A program made the translations under genes and the position numbers. 27,993 nt of DNA. It comes from JANNRR01 sp043736155. GTDB taxonomy: Bacteria; Pseudomonadota; Alphaproteobacteria; Rhodobacterales; Rhodobacteraceae. Positions 7,584 to 16,271 of this stretch are shown piece after piece. The notes below the pieces were generated by a model that was not told the origin of the DNA, searched no databases, and saw nothing but the letters and a program-made list of their open reading frames with translations. The stretch covers positions 1 to 27,993 of the forward strand of contig JAYTDA010000418.1 of the NCBI GenBank assembly GCA_043736155.1, read 5' to 3'. Position 1 is the stretch's first letter, and each line of letters starts with the position of its first letter.

Positions 7584-8552
7584 ATGGAAATCTCTGCCGC
7601 CCCGCTTATCTACGGCCTGATCTTCTTCGGCGTGCTGATGCTGGTCGAAGGCATCTATCTGACCGTGTTCGGCAAGTCGATCAGCCTGAACAGCAAGGTG
7701 AACCGCCGGTTGCACATGCTGGAAAAGGGCGGCACCCGCGAACAGGTGCTGGAACAGCTTCGCAAGGAGATGTCGCAGCATATGAAATCGCGGTCGATCC
7801 CGCTGTACTCCATCCTGTCATCCAAGGCGCAAAAGGCCAATATCGCCTTTTCTCCCAAGGCTTTGATGATGATCATGGCTTTGTTGTCGGTGATCAGCTT
7901 TCTGGGCCTGACCGTTGGCACCGAAGCGTCATTGCCGGTGCGGGTGCTGGTGTCGATCCTGATGGGGGTCAGCGCGGTGTACATGTGGGTGAACAAGAAA
8001 GCCAAGAAGCGGCTGTCGCTGATGGAAGAGCAACTGCCTGATGCGGTTGAACTGATGGTGCGGTCGCTGCGCGTCGGCCATCCCTTTACCTCGGCGATCA
8101 ACATCGTGGCCAAGGAAGTCAACGACCCGCTCGGCACCGAATTTGGGGTGATTTCCGATGAAACCGCCTATGGCGGCGAAATCTCGACCTCGCTCAAGGC
8201 GCTGGCCGAACGGATGGACATGCAGGATCTGCGCTTTCTGGCGGTGGCCGTGACGATTCAACAGCAATCGGGCGGTAACCTGGCCGAAATCCTTGATGGT
8301 CTGGCCAAGGTGATCCGGGCCCGGTTCCGGCTGTTCCGCCGGGTCAAGGCGATCACCGGCGAGGCGAAATGGTCCGGCATGTTCCTGTCATTCTTCCCGC
8401 TCGGCGTGTTGGGCATGATCTTTCTGATCAAGCCGGACTATTATGACGAAGTGCAGAAAACCTCGTACTTCATCCCGGCGGCGTTGGGGGTGGGTGTGAT
8501 GCTGGTGCTGAACATCTTCATCATGCGCATGATGGTCAACATCAAGGTCTGA
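7584..8552 (+). CDS. tadB: Tad inner-membrane platform protein TadB
   Basis: This 322-residue integral membrane protein belongs to the type II secretion F family. Helices are visible at about 7-29, 92-110, 112-132, 268-287 and 296-318. The cytoplasmic GspF-like domain lies between them and includes LPDAVELMVRSLRVGHPF and QQSGGNLAEILDGLAKVIR. It forms the assembly platform with TadC and works with CpaF. It lies nine bases after cpaF and eleven before tadC, consistent with one operon. Confidence 0.93.
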   Translation: MEISAAPLIYGLIFFGVLMLVEGIYLTVFGKSISLNSKVNRRLHMLEKGGTREQVLEQLRKEMSQHMKSRSIPLYSILSSKAQKANIAFSPKALMMIMALLSVISFLGLTVGTEASLPVRVLVSILMGVSAVYMWVNKKAKKRLSLMEEQLPDAVELMVRSLRVGHPFTSAINIVAKEVNDPLGTEFGVISDETAYGGEISTSLKALAERMDMQDLRFLAVAVTIQQQSGGNLAEILDGLAKVIRARFRLFRRVKAITGEAKWSGMFLSFFPLGVLGMIFLIKPDYYDEVQKTSYFIPAALGVGVMLVLNIFIMRMMVNIKV

Positions 8553-8563
8553 TTGGAAAAACC

Positions 8564-9565
8564 ATGGAACTCCTGAGCAACATCAACGCTTTGCTTGTTG
8601 AAAAGATCGGGCCTCTGGGTCCGCTGGTGGTGGTCGGCGGCCTTGGCCTCGTGCTGGTGCTGCTGACGCTGCCGGTGCTGCTGAAAAAACGCTTCGACCC
8701 GATGGACAAGTTTCGGGAAACCAGCGGCTATTCCCCGAAACCGGCGGTCAAAGCCGCGAAAGACGACAAACGCACCCTGCGGTTTGGTGCCAAGAATGAC
8801 AAACTGGACAAGTTCGCCACTTTCCTTGAACCGCAAAAGGCCGAGGATCTGACAGCGGCAAAGCTGATCATGCTGCAGGCGGGCTACAAATCCAAGGATG
8901 CGGTACGGACCTTCCATGCCGCGCAGTTCATCCTGGGCATCACCGCGCTGATCCTGGGTGTGGCCTACACCATCCTGACCAACAATGGCGAACCGCTCAG
9001 CCCGGTCAAGGTGGCGATGACGGTGATCGGGCCCGGCGGCATCGGCTATTACCTGCCGAAATACTGGGTTGAACGCCGCCGCCAGACAAGGCAACAGGAA
9101 ATCATGGATGGTTTCCCCGATGCGCTGGACATGATGCTGGTCTGTGTCGAAGCCGGGCAATCGCTGGATCAGTCGATCATCCGGGTCAGCCGCGAGATCA
9201 GGGCCGGCTTTCCGGCGCTGGCCGATGAGTATGAAATGGTGGCGCATGAGATCAAGGCCGGCAAGGACCGCACCACCGTGCTGCGCGACATGGCGGAACG
9301 CGCCGGGGTGCCGGATGTGTCGTCTTTCGTCACCGTGCTGATCCAGTCTGCCACCTTTGGCACCTCGATTGCCGATGCGCTTCGGGTCTATGCCTCTGAA
9401 ATGCGTGACAAGCGCGTGATGCGGGCCGAAGAAAAGGCAAACAAGTTGCCGACCAAGCTGACCCTCTGTACCATGATGTTCACGGTTCCACCTTTGTTGC
9501 TGATCATGATCGGGCCGTCGATCTACGAAATCAGCCAGGTTTTGTCAAAGATGACGGGTATCTGA
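8564..9565 (+). CDS. tadC: Tad inner-membrane platform protein TadC
   Basis: This 333-residue membrane protein is the second GspF-family platform subunit. It has an N-terminal helix (about 18-40), helices near 125-145 and 148-165, and a C-terminal helix (about 303-325). The GspF core includes FPDALDMMLVCVEAGQSLDQ and FGTSIADALRVYASEMRDKR. It is a distant paralogue of TadB. The next gene, a TPR lipoprotein, starts four bases after its stop. Confidence 0.93.
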   Translation: MELLSNINALLVEKIGPLGPLVVVGGLGLVLVLLTLPVLLKKRFDPMDKFRETSGYSPKPAVKAAKDDKRTLRFGAKNDKLDKFATFLEPQKAEDLTAAKLIMLQAGYKSKDAVRTFHAAQFILGITALILGVAYTILTNNGEPLSPVKVAMTVIGPGGIGYYLPKYWVERRRQTRQQEIMDGFPDALDMMLVCVEAGQSLDQSIIRVSREIRAGFPALADEYEMVAHEIKAGKDRTTVLRDMAERAGVPDVSSFVTVLIQSATFGTSIADALRVYASEMRDKRVMRAEEKANKLPTKLTLCTMMFTVPPLLLIMIGPSIYEISQVLSKMTGI

Positions 9566-9569
9566 ACGG

Positions 9570-10151
9570 ATGACAGTGCTTCGGGTGGGGACCCTGATCT
9601 TTGCCGCAGCCCTTTTGGCCGCCTGTCAGCAGACCGGCGGCCTGTCGGGTTCCGACAACGGCCCCTATGCCCCCACCGGCCACCCCGCCGGTGCCGCCTC
9701 GGTCGATGGCCTGACCGTCGGCCACCGGCTGATGGCTGCGGGCGAATATGAACTGGCGCTGAAAGCCTATTACCTGGCCGCATCGGAACAGGGGGCAACG
9801 GTGGATGTGCTGTCGGCCATCGGCTCCGCCAACCTGCGACTGGGTCGGCTGGGCCAGGCCGAAACCCGGTTGCGGCAGGCCATCGAAGCAGATGAGAGCT
9901 TTGTCCCCGCCTGGAACAATCTGGGCGTGGTTCTGATGGAGCAGGGCAAGATCGCCGAGGCGCGAGAGGTGTTTCGCACCGCCTTCGCCCTTGATAGTGG
10001 CAGATCAGACGACATCCGGGAAAATCTGCGGCTGGCTATCGCACAGAGCGAAGATCTGGCCTATTCTGACGCGGAACCAGCTGCCTATTCCCTGGTCCGC
10101 CGGGGGCAGGGCGAATACCTGTTGCTGGCAACGCCCGGCGAGGATCTGTAA
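9570..10151 (+). CDS. tadD: TPR lipoprotein, TadD-like
   Basis: This 193-residue protein has a lipoprotein signal with LLAAC (Cys 19). A Gly/Ser/Pro linker and three to four tetratricopeptide-like helical pairs follow, including GEYELALKAYYLAASEQG, NLRLGRLGQAETRLRQAI and WNNLGVVLMEQGKIAEAREV. TadD proteins are outer-membrane-associated pilotin-like factors thought to help the secretin assemble. Position directly after tadC and the lipobox support this name, though TPR sequences alone are not specific. Confidence 0.82.
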   Translation: MTVLRVGTLIFAAALLAACQQTGGLSGSDNGPYAPTGHPAGAASVDGLTVGHRLMAAGEYELALKAYYLAASEQGATVDVLSAIGSANLRLGRLGQAETRLRQAIEADESFVPAWNNLGVVLMEQGKIAEAREVFRTAFALDSGRSDDIRENLRLAIAQSEDLAYSDAEPAAYSLVRRGQGEYLLLATPGEDL

Positions 10152-10183
10152 GGCCGCACCAAGCGACCGTTAAGAAACGACAA

Positions 10184-10201
10184 GGCCGCACAAAAGCGGC
10201 C
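10184..10201 (+). terminator. Small intercistronic hairpin
   Basis: GGCCGC (10184-10189) pairs with GCGGCC (10196-10201) across a 6-base A-rich loop. No T-run follows, so it is more likely a pause, attenuation or mRNA-stability element than a full terminator. It lies in the 80-base gap between the two TPR lipoprotein genes, the widest gap between cpaE and cpaA. Confidence 0.4.
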
Positions 10202-10231
10202 ATTCGAGGATCGAGCAGAAAAGGACGCATC

Positions 10232-11095
10232 ATGCGCCACCCTATCCTGATTTTGCTGTGCACCGGCAGCGCGCTTGCGTTGGCTGGCTGCAACCAGGGC
10301 CCGACCACCGCCGAAGCGGCACGGGCGATGCAGTCGGTCAATGTGGTTGACGAGACCAACATGAATGACATCATGCTGACCGTCGCCGACCCTGGCGAAG
10401 CGATCAACTATTTCACCAATGCCGCAGCCGGGAACCCCGACCGGATCGACCTGAAACGCGGTCTGGCGAAATCGCTGATCCGTGGCAAGCGCGCCACCGA
10501 AGGCGCTTCGGTCTGGGGCCAGATCGTGGCGGGCCCCGAAAGCACCGATGCCGACCGCGTCGATTACGCCGATGCCCTGATCCGCGCCAACGACTGGCCC
10601 GGGGCCAAGGGTGTCTTGAACACCATTCCGCCGACCTATGAGACCTTTGACCGCTACCGGCTGGAAGCGATGGTGGCCGACAGCGAGCAGAACTGGAAAA
10701 AGGCCGACAGCTTCTATGAAACCGCCATCGGCCTGACCACGACGCCGGGTAACGTGCTGAACAACTGGGGCTTTTCCAAACTGACCCGCGGCGACTATGC
10801 CGGTGCCGAGCGGCTGTTCACCGAGGCAATCACCTATGACCCCAACCTGTTCACCTCGAAAAACAATCTGGTGATGGCCCGCGCCGCACAGCACAAATAC
10901 GATCTGCCGGTGGTAACGATGAGCCAGACCGAACGGGCGCAGTTGCTGTACACCGCCGCTCTGGCAGCGATCAAGCAGGGTGACGTGTCGGTCGGCAAAA
11001 GCCTGTTGCAAGACGCGGTTGACACCTCGCCTGCCTATTTCGAGGCGGCACAGCGCTCACTTGACGCGCTCGAAGGCAACGCGGCAAAGGGCTGA
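10232..11095 (+). CDS. Second TPR lipoprotein of the tad locus
   Basis: This 287-residue protein has a lipobox LALAGC (Cys 20) followed by repeated helical pairs of TPR type. Examples are KKADSFYETAIGL, NNWGFSKLTRGDYAGAERLF and EAITYDPNLFTSKNNLVMAR. It is a second outer-membrane TPR lipoprotein beside the TadD-like protein and probably shares its role in secretin or pilus assembly. Repeats are clearest between about 130 and 230. The prepilin peptidase gene starts four bases after its stop. Confidence 0.82.
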   Translation: MRHPILILLCTGSALALAGCNQGPTTAEAARAMQSVNVVDETNMNDIMLTVADPGEAINYFTNAAAGNPDRIDLKRGLAKSLIRGKRATEGASVWGQIVAGPESTDADRVDYADALIRANDWPGAKGVLNTIPPTYETFDRYRLEAMVADSEQNWKKADSFYETAIGLTTTPGNVLNNWGFSKLTRGDYAGAERLFTEAITYDPNLFTSKNNLVMARAAQHKYDLPVVTMSQTERAQLLYTAALAAIKQGDVSVGKSLLQDAVDTSPAYFEAAQRSLDALEGNAAKG

Positions 11096-11099
11096 TCCG

Positions 11100-11603
11100 A
11101 TGATTTCCCCGGCGCTGATCTTTCTGCCCTTTGTCACCCCCATCGTCCTCTGGGTGGCCTGGAGCGACATGAAATTCATGAAGATTCCGAACCAGTCGGT
11201 ACTGGCGCTGGCGCTGGTCTTTGCCGTGGTCGGGCTGGCTGCGGTGGTTTTCACCGATCAGCTATCCTTCACCGACTATTTGTGGCGCTGGAGCCATCTG
11301 GCCATCGTGCTGCTGGCAGGCTTCGTCGCCAATGCGCTGCGGCTGGTCGGGGCGGGGGACGCCAAGTTTGCCGCCGCGATGGCCCCGTTTTTCGCCGCCG
11401 CCGATCTGAATATCGTGCTGCCGCTGTTTGCCGCGATCCTGCTCGGGGCCTTTGCGGCCCACCGTGGTCTGCGGCTGGTGCCAGCCTTTCGCAACGCCGC
11501 CCCCGATTGGCAATCCTGGACCCGCGCCGATTTTCCGATGGGTCTGGCGCTGTCCGGCACCCTGCTGTTCTATCTGCTGTTCAAGATTTTCCAGCCGGTA
11601 TAG
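11100..11603 (+). CDS. cpaA: Prepilin peptidase CpaA/TadV
   Basis: This 167-residue membrane protein of peptidase family A24 cleaves Flp prepilins at the inner membrane. Both catalytic aspartate motifs are visible: WSDMKFMKIPN (about 20-30) and GAGDAKF (about 84-90). Several hydrophobic helices surround them. It is the short form without the N-methylation domain, as usual for Tad loci. ATG 11100 is chosen because the protein then starts right at the first helix; the frame is open further upstream inside the previous gene. Its substrates are presumably the three pilin-like proteins at 264-1254. Confidence 0.93.
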   Translation: MISPALIFLPFVTPIVLWVAWSDMKFMKIPNQSVLALALVFAVVGLAAVVFTDQLSFTDYLWRWSHLAIVLLAGFVANALRLVGAGDAKFAAAMAPFFAAADLNIVLPLFAAILLGAFAAHRGLRLVPAFRNAAPDWQSWTRADFPMGLALSGTLLFYLLFKIFQPV

Positions 11604-11707
11604 GGGCAACAATCTCGTGAAAATCTGCGCTTCCGGCCCATAATTCGCCCCAATTGCCCTGTTCAATGGCACCGGACGGCGTCGCGCCACAGATCGGATA
11701 TCAGCCC

Positions 11708-13018
11708 ATGAACATGCAAACCTCGATGGTCCTGGCACCTCCTGCGCCGAAATCGCTGGCCGATACCGGCATTTCGGTGGTGATGCTGCGCGACATCCTG
11801 CTCAAAACCATGTTCCGGATGAACCTGGAACAGGTCAGCGACATTTCCCGGGTGATTGCCCTGCCGATCCCGGTGACGCAGGAACTGATCGATCTGGCGC
11901 GCAGCCAGAAACTGGTTGAAGCCACCGGTACATTGCACGCCAATTCCGGCAATGAAATGGGCTATCAGCTGGCCGATGCCGGCAAGGCGCGGGCGCTGGA
12001 TGCGCTGGCGCAGTCGGAATATTACGGCGCGGTCCCGGTGCCGCTCGACACCTACCGCGACCAGGTCAAACGCCAGTCGATCCGCAACATTGCCCTGACC
12101 CGCGATCAGCTGACCCGGGCGATGGGTCACCTGATCCTGCCGCCAAGCCTGATCGACAATCTCGGCCCCGCCGTGTCGTCCGGCCGCTCGATCCTGATGT
12201 ACGGGCCGCCCGGCAATGGCAAAAGCTCGATCTCCAACGGTATCCGCGACGCGCTGGGCGACAAGATCTACGTGCCGCGCGCCATCGAATATTCCGGTCA
12301 GGTGATTTCGGTCTATGACCCGATCGTCCATTCGCGCGCCGAGGAACAGGTCGATGACATCACCTCGATCCGCCGCAGTGCCAACCGGTTCGACACCCGC
12401 TATGTGCTGTGCGAACGCCCGACCGTGATCACCGGCGGCGAATTGAACCTGTCGATGCTCGATCTCGCCTACAATGCGACCGCCCGCACCTATCAGGCCA
12501 GCCTGCAACTGAAAGCCACCGGTGGCGTCTTCATCATCGACGACCTTGGCCGCCAGGCCGAACCACCGCAAAGCATCGTCAACCGCTGGATCGTGCCGTT
12601 GGAAATGAATTACGACATCCTGGCGCTGCAGTCGGGTGAAAAGTTCGTGGTGCCGTTTGACACGCTGGTGATCTTTTCCACCAACTTCCACCCGAATGAG
12701 ATCTTCGATGGCGCGGCACTCCGCCGGATCTTCTTCAAGATCAAGATCGACGGGCCGGATCAGGAAAACTTCCTGAAAATCTTCGCCATGGTGGCGCGCA
12801 AGCGCAAGATGCCGCTGAACGAACCCACCCTGCTGCATCTCTTGAAGGTCAAGTATCCGACGATCAACAACGTCTATTCCAACTATCAGCCGATCTACCT
12901 GATCGACCAGATGATCGCGATCTGCGAATTCGAGGGCCTGCCCTATCAGATGACGCCCGACCTGATCGACCGCGCCTGGTCCAACATGTTCGTCAAGGAC
13001 GAAAAGATCGCCAAATAG
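11708..13018 (+). CDS. AAA+ ATPase with winged-helix-like N-terminus, tad-associated
   Basis: This 436-residue protein of unknown function closes the tad cluster. The AAA+ core has Walker A GPPGNGKS (166-173), a Walker B region GGVFIIDDLGRQ (about 276-287) and a sensor-1-like VIFSTN (about 320-325). Residues about 25-100 look like a winged helix, ending in YQLADAGKARALDAL, which resembles the wing and last helix of many such domains. No membrane segment is evident. ATG 11708 is preferred (GGAT nearby); an ATG at 11666 and a TTG at 11654 are in frame. It lies 104 bases after cpaA and could be co-transcribed. A regulatory or remodelling role for the pilus is inference. Confidence 0.75.
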   Translation: MNMQTSMVLAPPAPKSLADTGISVVMLRDILLKTMFRMNLEQVSDISRVIALPIPVTQELIDLARSQKLVEATGTLHANSGNEMGYQLADAGKARALDALAQSEYYGAVPVPLDTYRDQVKRQSIRNIALTRDQLTRAMGHLILPPSLIDNLGPAVSSGRSILMYGPPGNGKSSISNGIRDALGDKIYVPRAIEYSGQVISVYDPIVHSRAEEQVDDITSIRRSANRFDTRYVLCERPTVITGGELNLSMLDLAYNATARTYQASLQLKATGGVFIIDDLGRQAEPPQSIVNRWIVPLEMNYDILALQSGEKFVVPFDTLVIFSTNFHPNEIFDGAALRRIFFKIKIDGPDQENFLKIFAMVARKRKMPLNEPTLLHLLKVKYPTINNVYSNYQPIYLIDQMIAICEFEGLPYQMTPDLIDRAWSNMFVKDEKIAK

Positions 13019-13038
13019 CCCCTTGGCTTTTTCTTCGT

Positions 13039-13090
13039 GAAAATACTCCGCAAGGGGGTCCGGGGGGGCGCGCAGCCCCCCCGGCCTTCT
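13039..13090 (+). repeat. Dispersed hairpin repeat, copy A
   Basis: GAAAATACTCCGCAAGGGGG is followed by a perfect 10-bp hairpin (13060-13069 with 13075-13084) and a CTTCTTCC tail. Closely similar units occur at 23279-23330 and 23341-23370. It lies just after the last gene of the tad region and may serve as its terminator. The type resembles intergenic repeats frequent in Rhodobacterales genomes. Confidence 0.65.
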
Positions 13091-13143
13091 TCCGAAAAGG
13101 CCACATGGTTTCGCTGGCCCCTCGCCTGCGCTATGAACCCCGC

Positions 13144-15588
13144 ATGGTCCAGCTTCCCCCCCGTTTCGCCGACTGGTTCGCCGCCCGCGGCTGGGCGGTT
13201 CACCCGCATCAGCGCGACATGCTGGCGGCATCAAACGACCCCGCCCTGCTCCTGATCGCCCCCACCGGCGGCGGCAAGACCCTGGCGGGGTTTTTGCCAA
13301 CGCTTGTCGAACTGGCTGACGGCAGCCACCATGGGCTGCACACCCTCTATATCTCGCCGCTCAAGGCACTGGCCGCCGACATCCGCCGCAACCTCGGACG
13401 CCCGGTCGCCGATATGGCGCTGCCGATCCGCATCGAGGACCGCACCGGCGATACCAGCCATAGCCAGCGGCTGGCACAGCGTGCCGACCCGCCGCACATC
13501 CTGCTGACCACGCCGGAATCACTGGCGCTCCTGCTCAGCTATCCCGATGCGCCGCGGATGTTCGCGGGCCTTTCCCGGGTGATTGTCGATGAGATTCATG
13601 CCCTTGCCGAAAGCAAACGCGGCGATCAGCTGATGTTGTGCCTCGCCCGGCTGCAGCGCCTTGCCCCCGGCCTGCGCCGGGTTGGCCTGTCCGCCACGGT
13701 GGATGACCCCGCAGCCATCGCCCACTTTCTCGCCCGCAACCCCGACCCCTGCCGCATCCTGCAAGCCGATCCCGGCCCGGATCCCGATATCGCCATGCTG
13801 CAGTGCGATGAGCCGCCACCCTGGGCCGGTGGCGGTGGCCGCTATGCCATTCCCGCCGTCCTGCGCGAAGTGAGCCGCCACCGCACTACCCTGATCTTTC
13901 ACAATACCCGCGCCCAGGCCGAACTGTTCTTCCGCGACCTGTGGCTCGCCAATGACGATGCCTTGCCGATCGGCATCCACCACGGCTCCCTTGCCCGCGA
14001 CCAGCGCCAACGGGTCGAGGCGGCGATGGTGGCGGGCAGCCTGCGCGCCGTGGTCTGCACCGGCAGCCTTGATCTGGGGATCGACTGGGGCGATGTCGAT
14101 CTGGTGATACAGGTCGGGGCGCCAAAGAACGTCAAACGGCTGGTGCAGCGCATTGGCCGCGCCAATCACCGCTATAATGCGCCATCCAAGGCGTTGCTGG
14201 TGCCCGCCAACCGGTTCGAGGTGGTGGAATGTCAGGCGGCGCTGGGGGCGGTGCTGGACCATGATCTCGATGGCGAACCGCGTGGCCCCGGCCCGCGCGA
14301 CGTGCTGTGCCAGCATATTCTGATCGCCGCCTGTGCCGGGCCGTTCGATGCCGGTGAGCTCTTTACCGAAGTCACCTCTGCCGGGCCCTACAGCGCCCTG
14401 ACCCGGCCCGATTTCGACGCCTGTCTGGATTTCATCGCCACCGGCGGCTATGCCCTGCGCGCCTATGACCGCTGGCAGCGGCTGGTTCTCAAGGCGGGCC
14501 GGTGGCAGTTGCGCGACCCGCGCGCCACCCGCGCGATCCGGATGAACATCGGCACCATCACCGCCTCTGAAACGCTCAAGGTCCGGATCAAGGGCCGGAT
14601 GGGCGGCGCAGGGCTGGGCGAGATTGAGGAGGATTTTGCCGCCACCCTGTCCCCCGGCGACACCTTCCTGATCGGCGGCGAAGTGGTCCGGTTCGAGAAC
14701 CTGCGCGACATGGTGGTGGAGGTGACGCGCGCGCCGGGGCGCAAGCCGAAGATCGCGGTGTTTTCCGGCACCAAATTCGCCACTTCGACCCGGTTGACCG
14801 AGCGCATTCTCGCCATGTTCCGCCAGCCTGACTGGCCCGACCTGCCCACGCCGGTCGCCGACTGGCTGGCGCTGCAACGCGACGTATCGCATCTGCCGGA
14901 ACAAAACCGCCTGCTGGTCGAAAGCTTTCCCCATGACGGGTTGCACCACACCTGCTTTTACGGCTTTGCCGGACGCAATGCGCAGCAAACCCTTGGCCTG
15001 TTGTTGACCAAACGGATGGAGGATCACAGCCTGCACCCCATAGGTTTTGTCGCCACCGATTATGCCACCCTGATCTGGGGGCTGGACCCGGTGACCGAGC
15101 CTGCGCTGCTGCTCTCCCCCAATGGGTTGCGCGACGGGCTGGAAAGCTGGCTTGGCGGCAATGCGGTGATGAAACGCACCTTCCGCTCGGCGGCGCTGAT
15201 CGCCGGGCTGATCGAGCGCAACCTGCCGGGGCGGCGCAAATCCGGGCGGCAAGCCACCTTTTCGTCGGATATCCTGTATGACACCCTGCGCAAATATGAT
15301 CCCGATCACCTGATGCTGCAGGTAACACGGGAGGAGGCGCTGCGCGGTCTGGTCGATTTTGGCCGGATCGAGGCGATGCTGGAACGGATCGGTGGTCGCA
15401 TCGACCATGTCACCCTTGACCATGTGACGCCGCTGGCAGCCCCGATGCTGCTGGAAATGGGCAAGGTGCCGGTACAGGGCGCGGGCCGTGAACGGCTGAT
15501 GTCCGAGGCGGCAGACCGGCTGATGGCGGCGGCGCGGTTGAACCGGCCCTTGCCAAGGGGTCGGGGATCGGGCACGAACGAAGCATGA
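13144..15588 (+). CDS. Ligase-associated DNA damage response DEXH-box helicase (Lhr-like)
   Basis: This 814-residue superfamily 2 helicase is probably active in DNA repair. Visible motifs are Gln 23 (HPHQ), Walker A APTGGGKT (39-46), DEIH (149-152), SAT (183-185) and motif VI QRIGRANH (about 337). The domains after the helicase core match the compact Lhr-like family of bacterial ligase-associated repair clusters. ATG 13144 is chosen because MVQLPPRFADWFAARGW matches the usual N-terminus; an upstream in-frame ATG at 13105 would add 13 residues. It overlaps pdeM by four bases. The ATP-dependent ligase and exonuclease usually encoded alongside are absent from this window. Confidence 0.88.
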   Translation: MVQLPPRFADWFAARGWAVHPHQRDMLAASNDPALLLIAPTGGGKTLAGFLPTLVELADGSHHGLHTLYISPLKALAADIRRNLGRPVADMALPIRIEDRTGDTSHSQRLAQRADPPHILLTTPESLALLLSYPDAPRMFAGLSRVIVDEIHALAESKRGDQLMLCLARLQRLAPGLRRVGLSATVDDPAAIAHFLARNPDPCRILQADPGPDPDIAMLQCDEPPPWAGGGGRYAIPAVLREVSRHRTTLIFHNTRAQAELFFRDLWLANDDALPIGIHHGSLARDQRQRVEAAMVAGSLRAVVCTGSLDLGIDWGDVDLVIQVGAPKNVKRLVQRIGRANHRYNAPSKALLVPANRFEVVECQAALGAVLDHDLDGEPRGPGPRDVLCQHILIAACAGPFDAGELFTEVTSAGPYSALTRPDFDACLDFIATGGYALRAYDRWQRLVLKAGRWQLRDPRATRAIRMNIGTITASETLKVRIKGRMGGAGLGEIEEDFAATLSPGDTFLIGGEVVRFENLRDMVVEVTRAPGRKPKIAVFSGTKFATSTRLTERILAMFRQPDWPDLPTPVADWLALQRDVSHLPEQNRLLVESFPHDGLHHTCFYGFAGRNAQQTLGLLLTKRMEDHSLHPIGFVATDYATLIWGLDPVTEPALLLSPNGLRDGLESWLGGNAVMKRTFRSAALIAGLIERNLPGRRKSGRQATFSSDILYDTLRKYDPDHLMLQVTREEALRGLVDFGRIEAMLERIGGRIDHVTLDHVTPLAAPMLLEMGKVPVQGAGRERLMSEAADRLMAAARLNRPLPRGRGSGTNEA

Positions 15589-16271
15589 ACGGATATGATT
15601 TCACCCTGCACGGCGCAACCCTGACCGCGCTCGCCACCGGTGCCTTGCACTGGCCGGAACAGCGGCTGCTGGTGGTGTCTGACCTGCATTTCGGCAAGGC
15701 CTGTCGCATCGCCCGGCGCGGCGGCACCCTGTTGCCGCCCTATGCGACCCAAGACACCCTGTTGCGGCTGGAGGCGGATATCGAACGCACCGGTGCCACC
15801 AGCATCGTGGCACTGGGGGACAGTTTCGATGACATGGCTGCCGCTGATGACCTGCCCGAGGCGGAACGGCTGTGGCTGACCCGGCTGATGGCCGGACGGC
15901 GCTGGATCTGGATCGCGGGCAACCATGACCCGGCACCGCAAAGCCTTGGCGGCAGCCATCTGGCCAGCTTTTCCCTGCAAGGCCTGACCTTTCGCCATAT
16001 CGCCCTGACCACTGCACTGGGGGAGATATCGGGCCATTACCACCCCAAGGCGCGGCTGGGCGGCGGGGTGCGCCCCTGTTTCCTGCTCGACCGGACCCGG
16101 GTGATCCTGCCCGCCTATGGCACCTTTACCGGTGGTCTGTCCTGTACCGCACCTGAACTGCAGGCCCTGATGCAGGGCAATGCCTGTGCTGTGCTGACCG
16201 GCCAGCGCCCGCTGGTCATTCCGATGCCCACACCTCAGACGTCGGCGCTGGTTGCCACCTCGTCGCGGTAG
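15585..16271 (+). CDS. pdeM: Ligase-associated DNA damage response endonuclease PdeM
   Basis: This 228-residue calcineurin-like metallophosphoesterase carries all metal-binding motifs: SDLHFGKA (about 32), GDSFDDM (about 80), GNHD (about 109) and GHYHPKA (about 147). PdeM-type proteins accompany the Lhr-like helicase in repair clusters and are annotated as endonucleases. The start codon overlaps the helicase stop (ATGA), so translation is coupled. The last 37 bases overlap the 3' end of the convergent LytTR gene. Confidence 0.88.
   Translation: MNGYDFTLHGATLTALATGALHWPEQRLLVVSDLHFGKACRIARRGGTLLPPYATQDTLLRLEADIERTGATSIVALGDSFDDMAAADDLPEAERLWLTRLMAGRRWIWIAGNHDPAPQSLGGSHLASFSLQGLTFRHIALTTALGEISGHYHPKARLGGGVRPCFLLDRTRVILPAYGTFTGGLSCTAPELQALMQGNACAVLTGQRPLVIPMPTPQTSALVATSSR

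Noticed and set aside
11663..15423. Very long minus-strand frames opposite the AAA+ ATPase and the helicase
   Set aside because: Both lie fully over well-supported genes and have low-complexity composition without motifs.
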